Positions 18,401-24,545 of a DNA stretch of 43,921 bases are shown in pieces. The notes beneath the pieces were generated by a model, which saw only the letters and a program-made list of their open reading frames with translations, did not search any database and was not told where the DNA came from. Numbering within the stretch: the first letter of the stretch is position 1; each line of letters opens with the position of its first letter. A program made the position numbers and the translations under genes. Origin of the DNA: Clostridium sp. CX1 (GTDB lineage Bacteria; Bacillota; Clostridia; Clostridiales; Clostridiaceae); contig NZ_JAODOO010000023.1 in NCBI RefSeq assembly GCF_025398335.1, positions 1-43,921 on the forward strand, written 5' to 3'.

Positions 18401-19686
18401 GTACGGGAGTAGAAGTGGTATCAGGTAAGATAAACACTGATGTAACCTACTTATTTACTGTAAAAAACACTGGAGATACTATTTTAGATGACATAACAAT
18501 TGATGATACAGCCTTAGGGATTGATAAAACAAAACTTACTAAGTTAAGTGGAACTGAGCCTTTAACAACTGGTGCTGCTATTGTTTACTATTATGAAGGC
18601 AAGATTAATGGCAATTTAATAAATACTGTACAGGTAAGCGGAAAACCAGTAGATGATAAAGGTGATGCTGTTCCAAATACTCATAATCCACAAGCAAAAG
18701 ATACTGCAGAAGTAAAGCTTTCAGCTTCTCTTGGAGACTATATCTGGGCAGACACAAATATCAATGGCAAGCAGGACCCAGAAGAAAAAGGAATACCAAA
18801 GGTTAAAGTTATACTTACAGATTCAAAAGGCAATACAAAATCCACTGTCACCGATGACAATGGAAAGTATCTCTTCGACGACTTAATGCCTGGCCCTTAT
18901 ACTGTAACTATAGACAGAACCACAATACCAGCTGGAATGGCAGCCTCTTATGAATTAGATATCACATTAGATAATAAGGTTAATGTAACTTTATCTAGTA
19001 ATCAATTTAAAGACGATGTAGATTTTGGATACTATACTCCATCATCTGGAGGCGGTGTTCCTATAGTATATAAACTAGCCTCTGTAGGAGATTATGTATG
19101 GTATGACAAAAACGGCGATGGTAAACAGGGCTTAACTGAAAAAGGTATACCAAAGGTAGTGCTTACTTTAAAAGACAAGAATGGAAGAACTGCTACTGCC
19201 ACTACTGATGATAATGGTAAGTACCTTTTTGAGAAACTAATGCCGGGAACCTATACCATAGCTTTAGATCCAAATACTTTACCGGAAGGCTTTAAGGAAA
19301 CTTGGGAGTTAGATAACAGTTTAAATGAGGAAGTATCTGTAACCTTAGCCTACAATGATGTTAAAGAGGATGTAGACTTTGGATACAATAAGTCAGGAAT
19401 TAATATTGATGATGATAAAATTCCTGGCGGTCCTTCAGAAAATCCACCGGATAAACCAGCACCAGAGGATAAGCCGGGGATTGATATTGAAGATGATAAA
19501 ACACCAGGGTCTCCAGCAGATACACCGACAGATAAGGGAACAAAACCTCCAAAGGATACAAAGAACCTAGGGGATAGCAGCTTACCTAAAACAGGAACAG
19601 AAAACTTTAACCTGTTGCTTTTAGGTATAGTTTCTTTAACTGGAAGCGGGTTATTTATACTAAGGAGAAGACGTAGGGATAAGTAG
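12436..19686 (+). CDS. Giant sortase-anchored adhesin with DUF11 and SdrD B-like domains (LPKTG)
   Basis: The TTG start follows GGGGGG by 5 nt, and a signal peptide (residues 1-33, ending VKAAEN) begins there. The 2416-residue product carries N-terminal DUF11-like modules (about 40-900; DKSEVYIGDEFTYTIKYRY type). Six SdrD B-like domains start near residues 908, 1054, 1190, 1322, 1454 and 1577 (IGDxVWxDKNxNGxQD signature). Three DUF7507-like repeats (VYxGHDxGxG, then YLFTVKNTG) lie at about 1714-2095, and two more SdrD B domains start near 2099 and 2217. A Pro-rich linker (about 2322-2380) leads to LPKTG near 2383, a membrane helix and RRRRR. The Asp/Asn-rich loops suggest calcium-stiffened rods. 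A class D sortase gene lies 2.7 kb downstream. Expression should rise with c-di-GMP through the upstream riboswitch. Confidence 0.9.
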   Translation: MIRLRKNRLLVFFTLLSFIFNIFSVAMESKVKAAENDSSFDVQCIVDKSEVYIGDEFTYTIKYRYANTTTAAAFVAITDELPENVKYISSITSPDIESVTTGASISGRDVITFNFKEVNGIPGYLKDGTTGFVKITAKFQEGTPLATDSYKAENFATIKGSIDGTEKEITSNIVTVTPKVNKPDWKVTKTRVIPSGVEPAVGYPVTYRIDVIGNSKIGGLNLENVTLVDSIPEGAKYISSSDDGKYDEESRKVTWDIGDLPVGTSQSRTITLIYSRSVSSVTNTAQASGNLLGSNEVITQSGEAQHGFTKPTMSVGDFSKYGRQADDRYSAGQTAKFWIGGIENTGNISIDKIQIVDDISEDLELKSVSTGAYSGKGTVEVQYKITKNTTGSGIESGNTTETPNQSENGDWITWAETPVDADTNKVLNVNNDMKLEPGDKISVRWVITNVSNDPEALQGIEAGFKNTTPIAIEAKVKQPASGNTITNIATLKASKKDLTDIVKSSRKTISVIAPMPWLVPEKTVKNGQVKFNMNDTVEYNLTIKNHQFATGDYVNPIAIDVLPEEMEDVKFLAWDKGNTSITRGAEPDTIEPRTIDGKNCQILRWNIAGTLKPGEYVKIRFTAKIKDKTLAGKVKNNFYITTNDSSEFENSPSELIKDAGNLDGDSSTSDNLILVSRDIFVSFVGSVKSEKLVKGELDDNWNKYDETKRHGYTLPGGIADYRLKIKNTDANGPISNLVFIDILPYVGDKGVIDTKNRESEWRPYLVNKITGEDNGPIRIKGKNGEKDISKSVKIYYNTKENPSTLELTDSINNKKLSDGGWSETPPSDITTVKSLKFDFGDIKLQSDEEITLEWPMRAPYAAPTGKIAWGSFGYGATYPDVNGQEPFLPSEPKKVGFEVQPDPNEKYYIGDRVWEDKNKDGIQNDGDTGINGVLVRLHKYNNVISDYEYTGKYTRTGYSYVTGETGHPGYYEFPNLSPGKYKVQFVFPKDYKVTLYKKGADIGLDSNIDKGASGGNITDYEDNGTTKSSIMSDEIVIVDKNDFSSDAGLYRLASIGDKVWNDKNMNGIQDLDESGIKGVVVNLLQVNPLNGEITQAQYEDGRAVPPYVTDEKGNYNFTGLEPGTYKVQFTNPNGDYKFTKADVVSSDKDIDANDSDAVVSSDGLTATSSAITLDSAGSDMTIDAGMYLAQIGDTVWHDKNANGTQDETNAGISGVEVSLLNEDGADAEDVHGNNVPKATTNSSGEYLFDNLKPGKYIVKFEKPTGYDKFSEKDAEGNVTDITKDSNIDSDADKTTGKTSVITLSAGERNMDIDAGLYKLASVGDFIWDDKNANGIQDEANIQGVKGVEVKLLSKSKDNSISEAKHDDGTTVSAITTETDGEYLFDKLKPGIYIVQFTNKNSSFKFSDRQQGEKDAEDSDAVVGADESVATAEIVLNSEDNNITIDAGLHKALIGNKVWLDVNGNGVQDAKEEGIAGVKVELLDKDGNAVKVGGNPLTSITDSKEDSKGIYEFNDLEAGDYKVKFTLPEGYNFTRLNTTSAAIDSDADFATGITRTINLLAGQIDKSWDAGIYVPARLGDFVWLDKNSLDKDTKGIQDAGEPGIEGVTVKLLDKDSKPAKYGDGTVIPDAVTDSQGKYSFTNLVPGAYIVQFQKASYYNYTEKDKGNDIGDSDNTDSDADTATGKSKVVVLKSGDRNDSIDAGYTLTTGMSLAKDVYLGHDEGKGVGLDSVKGEEGTAITYLFTVKNTGTSYLNNLDIIDNELHINKSSMKQVSGKEPIAPGETAVYYYETTINNDLTNTATASAYPSDDKGSLIPNGDKVFSQQGTAVIGELISSMKVEKTVYAGHDKGNQSGGELVVGEGGIDITYVFKITNTGNVHLKDIAIKDLNIKDNGVEIDKSKMIYKGRSKIGEDKDVPLGLNESITYYYETTINGDLKNTVKVVGIPSNELGKDISYVSKAEATDDAKVDEVKPSISVEKTVYNGHDSGKGTGVEVVSGKINTDVTYLFTVKNTGDTILDDITIDDTALGIDKTKLTKLSGTEPLTTGAAIVYYYEGKINGNLINTVQVSGKPVDDKGDAVPNTHNPQAKDTAEVKLSASLGDYIWADTNINGKQDPEEKGIPKVKVILTDSKGNTKSTVTDDNGKYLFDDLMPGPYTVTIDRTTIPAGMAASYELDITLDNKVNVTLSSNQFKDDVDFGYYTPSSGGGVPIVYKLASVGDYVWYDKNGDGKQGLTEKGIPKVVLTLKDKNGRTATATTDDNGKYLFEKLMPGTYTIALDPNTLPEGFKETWELDNSLNEEVSVTLAYNDVKEDVDFGYNKSGINIDDDKIPGGPSENPPDKPAPEDKPGIDIEDDKTPGSPADTPTDKGTKPPKDTKNLGDSSLPKTGTENFNLLLLGIVSLTGSGLFILRRRRRDK

Positions 19687-19739
19687 AGTTTTTATAAGAG
19701 GAGTATATAAAAAAAGAAGCCAATAAGAGCTTCTCACAC

Positions 19740-19836
19740 AGGGCTGTTGCATTAGGAATAAATACTACAACATATTGTACTAATTTTAAGTTTGGAAACA
19801 ATATATTGTATATAAGTTTTATAATGTAACAGCCCT
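19740..19836. mobile_element. MITE-like 97-bp imperfect palindrome that also forms a terminator
   Basis: The ends AGGGCTGTTGCATTA and TAATGTAACAGCCCT are inverted copies with one mismatch. An inner pair (ACAACATATTGT and ACAATATATTGT) continues the symmetry, so most of the element folds into one hairpin. Tips beginning GGGCTGTTGCA resemble insertion-sequence ends. Seven T follow at 19838-19844. Just upstream, a small GAAGC/GCTTC hairpin at 19716-19733 lacks a T tract, as if the element had landed between a terminator stem and its tail. No clear target duplication was seen. Confidence 0.5.
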
Positions 19837-19937
19837 ATTTTTTTATAGTACTAGTTCGGTATACATATTAAAATATGGTATATTTATTGAGAGACAAGAA
19901 TACTATTTACATTATAAAGGTTTTTAGGGGGATATTT

Positions 19938-20924
19938 ATGAAGCGATTGCTTGGTTCACGGTTTATTGCCTTTCTGTTCATATCCATCTTTTTATTTCCT
20001 ATTAATGCAAAGGCACAGACAGCTTCCTATACAATAGGGAATGTAAGTAATGCCAATGTTGGAGCTTATGTTTCATTTGGAGGAAAGACTTGGAGGCTGC
20101 TATATAATAACTATTTAATTCTTGATGAGCCAGCCGCATCTATGAATTATTCTCATGATAATAATTCTGACTATCTTGTTTCTGATATTAGAACATATCT
20201 TAACACTACATTTTTTAGCAGTTTAGGAGCAGAAAGAGGCTGCGTGAAAAATACCCATTGGTATATGCATTCTGTAAATGGGGATGCAGATGTAGAATTT
20301 GATGATAAGATTTGTTTATCAGGAGCATATGAGATATCTATACTAGACGAAATTCACAGTAATTTATCTGGCTCTGCATGGGTGCTTTTAAAACCTGTTG
20401 ATAACGTAAAAGCTTATTATTATGATTTAAATAGCAACCAACTTAAGAATCAAGATAGTAACCAAGAAGGTTACATTTATGCTGCTATATGCTTAAATCC
20501 AGAGATAACAGTAACGGGTACTGGAACAAGTAGTGATCCTTATGTAGTACAGGTAGTAAGAGATACCGGAAGCAGCGGTCATGGTCCTTCTATTAGAAGT
20601 ATTAAACTTAACTTAGCTAATAATAATCTAGTTGCAGGTTCTAAAACTACTATTCAACCTGTTGCAGTATATTCCAATTCTTCAGAGAAACATTTAGTTA
20701 ATGTTAAAGCATATCTAGCAGATAAAGATATGCTTACTGGTAAATCACCTTATGATATAGTAGTTACAGGAAATGAAATAACTTATACATCTTCTAATGC
20801 TGATATAGCAGAAGTGGACAATAATGGGAACATTATAGCTAAGAGAGCTGGTACAACAAAAATAACTGTTACTTGTGCTGATTTTACTAGTACTATGGAT
20901 ATTACTGTTATTGAAAAAAAATAA
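19938..20924 (+). CDS. Exported protein with C-terminal Big2 Ig-like domain
   Basis: The ATG at 19938 is chosen because GGGGG lies 6 nt upstream and the signal peptide (MKRLLGSRFIAF, hydrophobic core, INAKAQ) begins there. The in-frame upstream TTG-like extension has neither. The mature protein starts with a domain reminiscent of DUF6273-type modules (about 25-200; GAYVSFGGKTWRLLYNNYLI, then SDIRTYLNTTF). Next comes a Gly/Ser linker with a GTGTSSDPYVV phrase. A Big2/BID-type Ig domain follows at about 215-329 (SIKLNLANNNLVAGSKTTI, then SSNADIAEVDNNGNI, then AGTTKITVTC). No wall anchor is present. It is probably secreted or surface-loose, of unknown function. Confidence 0.75.
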   Translation: MKRLLGSRFIAFLFISIFLFPINAKAQTASYTIGNVSNANVGAYVSFGGKTWRLLYNNYLILDEPAASMNYSHDNNSDYLVSDIRTYLNTTFFSSLGAERGCVKNTHWYMHSVNGDADVEFDDKICLSGAYEISILDEIHSNLSGSAWVLLKPVDNVKAYYYDLNSNQLKNQDSNQEGYIYAAICLNPEITVTGTGTSSDPYVVQVVRDTGSSGHGPSIRSIKLNLANNNLVAGSKTTIQPVAVYSNSSEKHLVNVKAYLADKDMLTGKSPYDIVVTGNEITYTSSNADIAEVDNNGNIIAKRAGTTKITVTCADFTSTMDITVIEKK

Positions 20925-20945
20925 ACTGGGAGTTATTATAATTTG

Positions 20946-20976
20946 GAGTTTGGTTTAACCAAGCTCTTTTTATTTT
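20946..20976 (+). terminator. Terminator after the Big2 protein gene
   Basis: GAGTTTGG pairs with CCAAGCTC (one G-T pair) over a 5-nt loop, followed by CTTTTTATTTT. Confidence 0.8.
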
Positions 20977-21059
20977 ACATGGTTATCAGTTACGCTCTGT
21001 AAATATATTTGTAATAAGTTTAAGGAAGCTAATACTTCAAAGACAATATAAAATTAAGT

Positions 21060-21215
21060 AACCAGTGGGGGAAGTCGCTGATATTATATACTACAAATAA
21101 TGAAAGGAGGGATATTTAGGCTTAATCTAAAAAACATTATTAATGCCGCCTGAGAGCCTATTTTTTATAGATGAGCAGGTAAGGATTTAGGTAGAGAACA
21201 TTAATAATGTTATAT
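21060..21215 (+). ncRNA. Candidate structured RNA of unknown class
   Basis: Within the 512-nt gap before the transglutaminase gene, AACATTATTAATG (21133-21145) is exactly complementary to CATTAATAATGTT (21199-21211), framing about 53 nt that can fold further. A TAGGCT/AGCCTA pair near 21118 and 21155 precedes six T. Upstream lies a G-rich phrase (GTGGGGGAAGTCGCTGA) and GGAGGG that serves no obvious gene. A 16-codon frame starting at 21102 is too short to claim. I do not recognise a family. Strand and ends are guesses. Confidence 0.3.
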
Positions 21216-21339
21216 TTTAAAAGTCAGGATTAATTGCAAAATATGCAGATGTATAAAAGATAAATACGTTGATATTATCTGTTAGAAATGTTAAAGTTAA
21301 GTTATAGATTAAATTTATAATTTAATTTGTTGCTTTTCA

Positions 21340-21431
21340 CCGATAATAGCAAACTATACGAAAGTATAGGACGCAAAGCTATAGGGCCTTACAGTTTTTA
21401 CTGTGTGGCAGCCAGTTACCGAAGGGGGAGT
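21340..21431 (+). promoter_or_regulatory. c-di-GMP class I (GEMM) riboswitch
   Basis: The GEMM signature is complete: GATAATAGCAAAC, a CTATAC/GTATAG stem closed by a GAAA tetraloop, GGACGCAAAGCTATAGGGCC, a second hairpin (TTACAG to CTGTG), GGCAGCC, then GTTACCGAA. The ribosome binding site (GGGGGAG at 21425-21431) follows the closing P1 strand directly and the ATG is at 21437. No terminator lies between, so control is more likely at translation initiation than at termination. The direction of the response cannot be decided from sequence alone. Confidence 0.9.
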
Positions 21432-21436
21432 TTTTC

Positions 21437-22303
21437 ATGTATAAAAGGCTACCAAAGATAGCTTTATTTTTGATTTTTTCATTAAGCTTAGCATCCTTTC
21501 AAGGTAAAGTGGAAGCTAAGACAACCTCTGCTGATTACAGCAAAACTACTTTACTTTCTGCTTATGCAGTTAAGTCTAATAGTCCGCAAATTAACAAGGA
21601 TTATGTTAAGGATGGATATGTACAAGTGATGTATAAAAACAGCAGCGGTAAGAAAATGAAGATATCAGTAAAAAGAGATACTAATGTTTACTACTACGAT
21701 TTTGACGGTAAAGGAGAATATGAAAATTATCCGCTTCAAATGGGTAGTGGGAAGTATGATGTAACTTTATTAGAAAACCTTGAAGGGAAAAAATATGTAG
21801 AGGTAGAGAGCTGGAACATTGAGGCTAAGATAACTAATCCTAACGCTATGTATCTTATATCTAATAAAATAGTAGACTTTAGCAAAGCTAATACAGCGGT
21901 TAATAAGGCAGCTGCTTTAACTAAGGATATAGTTAGTAATGATAAGAAGGTTCAAGTGATTTACAGCTATTTAATAAATAATGTTAACTATGATTATAAC
22001 AAGCTTAAAACTGTGCAGACCGGTTATGTACCAGATATTGATGCTGTAGTAAAATCATCTAAAGGCATTTGTTATGATTTTTCAGCGGTTTTTGCAGGAA
22101 TGTTGAGAGCTGTTGGAGTGCCTACAAAGGTTGTAATGGGATACTCTGACAACGTTAAGGGTTATCATGCTTGGAACGAAGTTTATTTAGATGGAAAGTG
22201 GATAGTGGTAGATACAAGTGTTGATTCACAGGTAAAAGGGACAAGTGCTTCAATTGGTATGTATAAGCTATCTGACAGTTATCAAAAGGAAAAAGAATAT
22301 TAG
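21437..22303 (+). CDS. Secreted transglutaminase-like cysteine protein
   Basis: A 288-residue product with a signal peptide (1-27, ending VEAKTT) and, in its C-terminal half, a transglutaminase-like fold. The catalytic triad is visible: Cys212 in KGICYDFSAVFAGMLR, His244 in GYHAWNEV and Asp259 in WIVVDTSVD. The N-terminal part (about 30-165) is a beta-rich domain I cannot name. Family members act as cysteine proteases or cross-link proteins. In this setting, modification of surface or wall proteins is plausible but unproven. Translation is predicted to be controlled by the upstream c-di-GMP-I riboswitch. A weak terminator separates it from the sortase gene 90 nt downstream. Confidence 0.85.
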   Translation: MYKRLPKIALFLIFSLSLASFQGKVEAKTTSADYSKTTLLSAYAVKSNSPQINKDYVKDGYVQVMYKNSSGKKMKISVKRDTNVYYYDFDGKGEYENYPLQMGSGKYDVTLLENLEGKKYVEVESWNIEAKITNPNAMYLISNKIVDFSKANTAVNKAAALTKDIVSNDKKVQVIYSYLINNVNYDYNKLKTVQTGYVPDIDAVVKSSKGICYDFSAVFAGMLRAVGVPTKVVMGYSDNVKGYHAWNEVYLDGKWIVVDTSVDSQVKGTSASIGMYKLSDSYQKEKEY

Positions 22304-22311
22304 ATTAGAGT

Positions 22312-22344
22312 AAAGGGAAGTCTTAGGACTTCCTTTAAATTTTA
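22312..22344 (+). terminator. Weak terminator or attenuator before the sortase gene
   Basis: AAAGGGAAGTC pairs with GACTTCCTTT (one bulge) over TTAG. The tail, AAATTTTAC, is poor in T, so read-through into the sortase gene is likely. Confidence 0.5.
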
Positions 22345-22393
22345 CATAAAATATGGTATTATACAGATTAAGGAAAGGTAAAAAGGAGTTTTC

Positions 22394-23005
22394 ATGAAAA
22401 AAGATAGGATTGTTTATAGAGGGGCTATAGGTATATTTTTAATATCCATATTAGTAATAGCCTATGCTTCTTATCAAATTATATATAGTAAAAATAAAGT
22501 TAAGAAAAACTTAGGAATCTTAGATAGTATTGAAAGGGATAAAAATATAAAGAATAGTAGCGGTGACACGGGTAGTAATCAAACTAAAGTGCAGGAGGAC
22601 ATTTATAGTAACCATGGAATTATGGGCAAGCTCATTATAGAAAGAACTAAAAAGGTATTGCCAATAGTTGAGGGCACCACTGAAGATAAGCTGAAAAGCG
22701 GTGCTGGACATTATGAGCACTCTTTTGCCCCTGGTGAAAGTGGAAATTGTGTCATATTTGGTCATAGAGATGGAGTTTTTTCAAATCTAGAAGAAGTGAA
22801 AATAAATGATATTATAACTATTGAAACGGACAAGGGCAAGTTTATCTATAAGGTTATCAGCACTGAAATAACTGAACCTAAGGAAGAAGAAGTTATTAAA
22901 GAGTGCAATGAAGCTATGCTCACATTAGTAACTTGTTATCCTTTTGGATATGTAGGGTCAGCACCAAAAAGATTTATTGTAGTTGCAAAGTTAGGATTTA
23001 AATAA
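22394..23005 (+). CDS. Class D sortase
   Basis: A membrane-anchored transpeptidase that cuts LPxTG-type signals and links the protein to peptidoglycan. Residues about 11-31 form the N-terminal membrane helix, followed by a Ser/Asp-rich linker and the sortase barrel (about 75-203). The catalytic residues are His124 (FGHRDGVF), Cys181 (TLVTCYPFGYVGSAP) and Arg193 (KRFIV). The TLVTC-YPFGY-APKR spelling is typical of class D enzymes. The length is normal and the ribosome binding site is AAGGAG. The nearby LPKTG adhesin is the obvious substrate, the only LPxTG protein in this window. An extended -10 (TGG TATTAT at 22354-22362) may give it its own promoter. Confidence 0.9.
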   Translation: MKKDRIVYRGAIGIFLISILVIAYASYQIIYSKNKVKKNLGILDSIERDKNIKNSSGDTGSNQTKVQEDIYSNHGIMGKLIIERTKKVLPIVEGTTEDKLKSGAGHYEHSFAPGESGNCVIFGHRDGVFSNLEEVKINDIITIETDKGKFIYKVISTEITEPKEEEVIKECNEAMLTLVTCYPFGYVGSAPKRFIVVAKLGFK

Positions 23006-23010
23006 AAACT

Positions 23011-23329
23011 TTGGTAAACAGAAGTGAGTATTCATCGTGCGCAAAATTAGACTTATATTTTGATGGAAAGGATTATGAGCCTTTTGCAGCCCCTATAGAT
23101 ATAAAACTGAAAAAAGAGAAGGAAGAACATTTTCAAAAGGTTATACCAGATATAGTTGTAATATGTGATAAAGATGAATTTAGAGGTATAAGTGTATGAT
23201 ATAATAAGTAGATTAAGAACTAAATTAAGAACTAAATTACTTAATGGTTGTATAGCAATTAGTGAGCTCCATGTTAAATTTTCTGAGGATGAATTTAGAA
23301 TACCAGACATATCAGTATTTTGTGGCTAA
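23011..23329 (+). pseudogene. Two broken fragments of Uma2-family (DUF820) endonuclease-like genes
   Basis: The first fragment (23011-23199) reads KLDLYFDGKDYEPFAAPIDI, then IPDIVVICDKDEF. The second (23192-23329, another frame) reads KFSEDEFRIPDISVFCG. Both match the same part of Uma2-type PD-(D/E)xK proteins, the PDI-VF/VICDK catalytic strand region, so these are two partial copies and not one frameshifted gene. Neither has a proper N- or C-terminus. A 12-nt direct repeat (AAGAACTAAATT) lies at their junction. They are decayed and unlikely to be functional. Confidence 0.6.
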
Positions 23330-23543
23330 AGGAATCTTTAAGGCTGATAGTGATATAGATTTGTGTATCATTAAGAATACAAATAATAAAAGACATCTAC
23401 TAGCGGAAATGTATGTGGAAATAGAGAGCAGCATTCCTTTTGATTTAATTCTGTATACAGAAGCAGAGTGGGATGAATGTGTAGATGACAAAAATAGTTT
23501 TGCATATGTTATAAATAATACAGGAGTGAAGATATATGGTTGA
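23325..23543 (+). pseudogene. N-terminally truncated MNT-type nucleotidyltransferase (antitoxin-like)
   Basis: The sequence matches minimal nucleotidyltransferases from just before the second catalytic acidic motif onward (AKGIFKADSDIDLCII, then ESSIPFDLILYTEAEWDE). The helix before it and the Gly-Ser of the GSxxxG motif are missing. The upstream in-frame codons instead overlap the Uma2 fragment, so a deletion fused the two remnants. The longest open frame starts at 23262, but its first 20 residues are not nucleotidyltransferase-like. The stop overlaps the start of the HEPN gene, the usual order for MNT/HEPN pairs. Confidence 0.6.
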
Positions 23544-23784
23544 TACTTTACGGTATAAAGATTGGATAGAAAAAGCTGAAAGAGATATCAAATCTGCAAA
23601 AATACTAAAGGAGCATGATTGTGGAAACGATGTTGTGGCATTTCACTGTCAGCAAGCAGTAGAAAAGTCACTAAAGGCTTACTTAATAACTCGGGGTGAG
23701 GGAGTAGTAAGTGATTATGAAGTAGAAGAAAGTATACAAATAGCAGAGAAAGTTTATAAAACTGTTATTGATAGTATTGATTAA
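23536..23784 (+). CDS. HEPN-domain protein, internally shortened (probably inactive)
   Basis: An 82-residue frame overlapping the nucleotidyltransferase fragment by 8 nt. The first helices are typical HEPN (KDWIEKAERDIKSAKILKE, then VVAFHCQQAVEKSLKAYLI). After RGEG the sequence jumps to DYEVEESIQIAEKVYK, which normally lies about 40 residues further on in full-length members of 120-130 residues. The helix with the R-x4-6-H RNase motif is therefore missing. Intact relatives are RNase toxins paired with MNT antitoxins. This pair looks like a dead relic. Confidence 0.6.
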   Translation: MVDTLRYKDWIEKAERDIKSAKILKEHDCGNDVVAFHCQQAVEKSLKAYLITRGEGVVSDYEVEESIQIAEKVYKTVIDSID

Positions 23785-23804
23785 CTGGAGTAAGCTTAGG
23801 TGAA

Positions 23805-23846
23805 GGCTACAGAAATTTACAGTAGTAAGTTTCTGTAGTCTTTTTG
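23805..23846 (+). terminator. Terminator after the HEPN gene
   Basis: GGCTACAGAAATTT pairs with AAGTTTCTGTAGTC (with wobbles), followed by six T. Confidence 0.8.
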
Positions 23847-23880
23847 CTTTAATAATTAGTATTTAGACACAAGGAATATA

Positions 23881-23926
23881 TTGACAACCATTCATAAGTT
23901 TCTTATAATTAATATGAAATTAATTA
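23881..23926 (+). promoter_or_regulatory. Consensus promoter with overlapping palindromic operator of the MarR-exporter operon
   Basis: TTGACA and TATAAT are both perfect and 17 nt apart (23881-23909). A 21-bp palindrome, TAATTAAT, five bases, ATTAATTA (23906-23926), overlaps the -10. A perfect promoter covered by a palindrome is what an autorepressing MarR protein would need. Its sequence differs from the operator at 29294, so the two MarR regulators probably have separate sites. Confidence 0.7.
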
Positions 23927-23992
23927 ACATGTTTACTATTTATGTGTTAATAATAAATATATAAAATTTTGAGAACTTTGGAGGAGAATCAG

Positions 23993-24490
23993 GTGGCGAA
24001 CAAAGAAAAGAAGGACTTATCTCATTTAATAAGCAATAGTCCCGTAGAAATTGATTCAATGAGATTAATTGAAATAATTATTAGAATAGGGGATTTAATA
24101 GAGCAGGTATTCGATAAGTTCTACAAAACTTATAAATTATCAAAGCCGCAATTTACTGCTCTTTATAGAATTTATCTAACTGGAGAGGATGGAATTGCTT
24201 TATCTGTTCTTGGAGATCAAATGTCTGTAACAAGAGCTAATATAACATCTCTAGTTGATAGAATGGTTTCAAGGGGATTGATAAAGAGAATTACCAATGA
24301 GAATGATAGAAGAAGTATAAATGCGGTAATAACAGAGGAAGGAAAAGAGATTTTAGAGAAGGTATTACCGGACAAGGAAGAACTTACTTCAGAGGTGTTG
24401 AATTTTCTATCAGGTAATGAGAGGGAGCATTTTTATGAACTACTCATAAAAGTGGAAAAATACTTGATTGCAAATTATTTTAACAAATAG
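23993..24490 (+). CDS. MarR-family transcriptional regulator (upstream of the ABC-2 export genes)
   Basis: The GTG at 23993 is chosen because GGAGGAG ends 6 nt before it. A TTG further upstream lacks a site and would sit before the ribosome binding site. The 165-residue protein has the MarR layout: an N-terminal dimerisation helix, then a winged helix-turn-helix at about 55-125 (KPQFTALYRIYL, LSVLGDQMSVTRANITSLVD, RGLIKRITNENDRRSINAVI) and C-terminal dimer helices. It is first in a likely operon with the adaptor and two permeases, so it probably represses them and itself until a ligand binds, as with MarR proteins beside drug exporters. Confidence 0.85.
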   Translation: MANKEKKDLSHLISNSPVEIDSMRLIEIIIRIGDLIEQVFDKFYKTYKLSKPQFTALYRIYLTGEDGIALSVLGDQMSVTRANITSLVDRMVSRGLIKRITNENDRRSINAVITEEGKEILEKVLPDKEELTSEVLNFLSGNEREHFYELLIKVEKYLIANYFNK

Positions 24491-24545
24491 AAGCACAGGC
24501 TATTTTAGCTTCATAAGCAGCTAATATTATACAGGGGGGTTTTTC

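Noticed and set aside
21102-21152. 16-codon frame (MKGGIFRLNLKNIINAA)
   Set aside because: It has no ribosome binding site upstream and overlaps the better-supported inverted-repeat structure, so it is not reported as a gene.
23923-23951. Second possible operator (ATTAACAT and GTGTTAAT) before the first MarR gene
   Set aside because: The arms match at only seven of eight positions in very AT-rich sequence. The 21-bp palindrome over the -10 is a better candidate.
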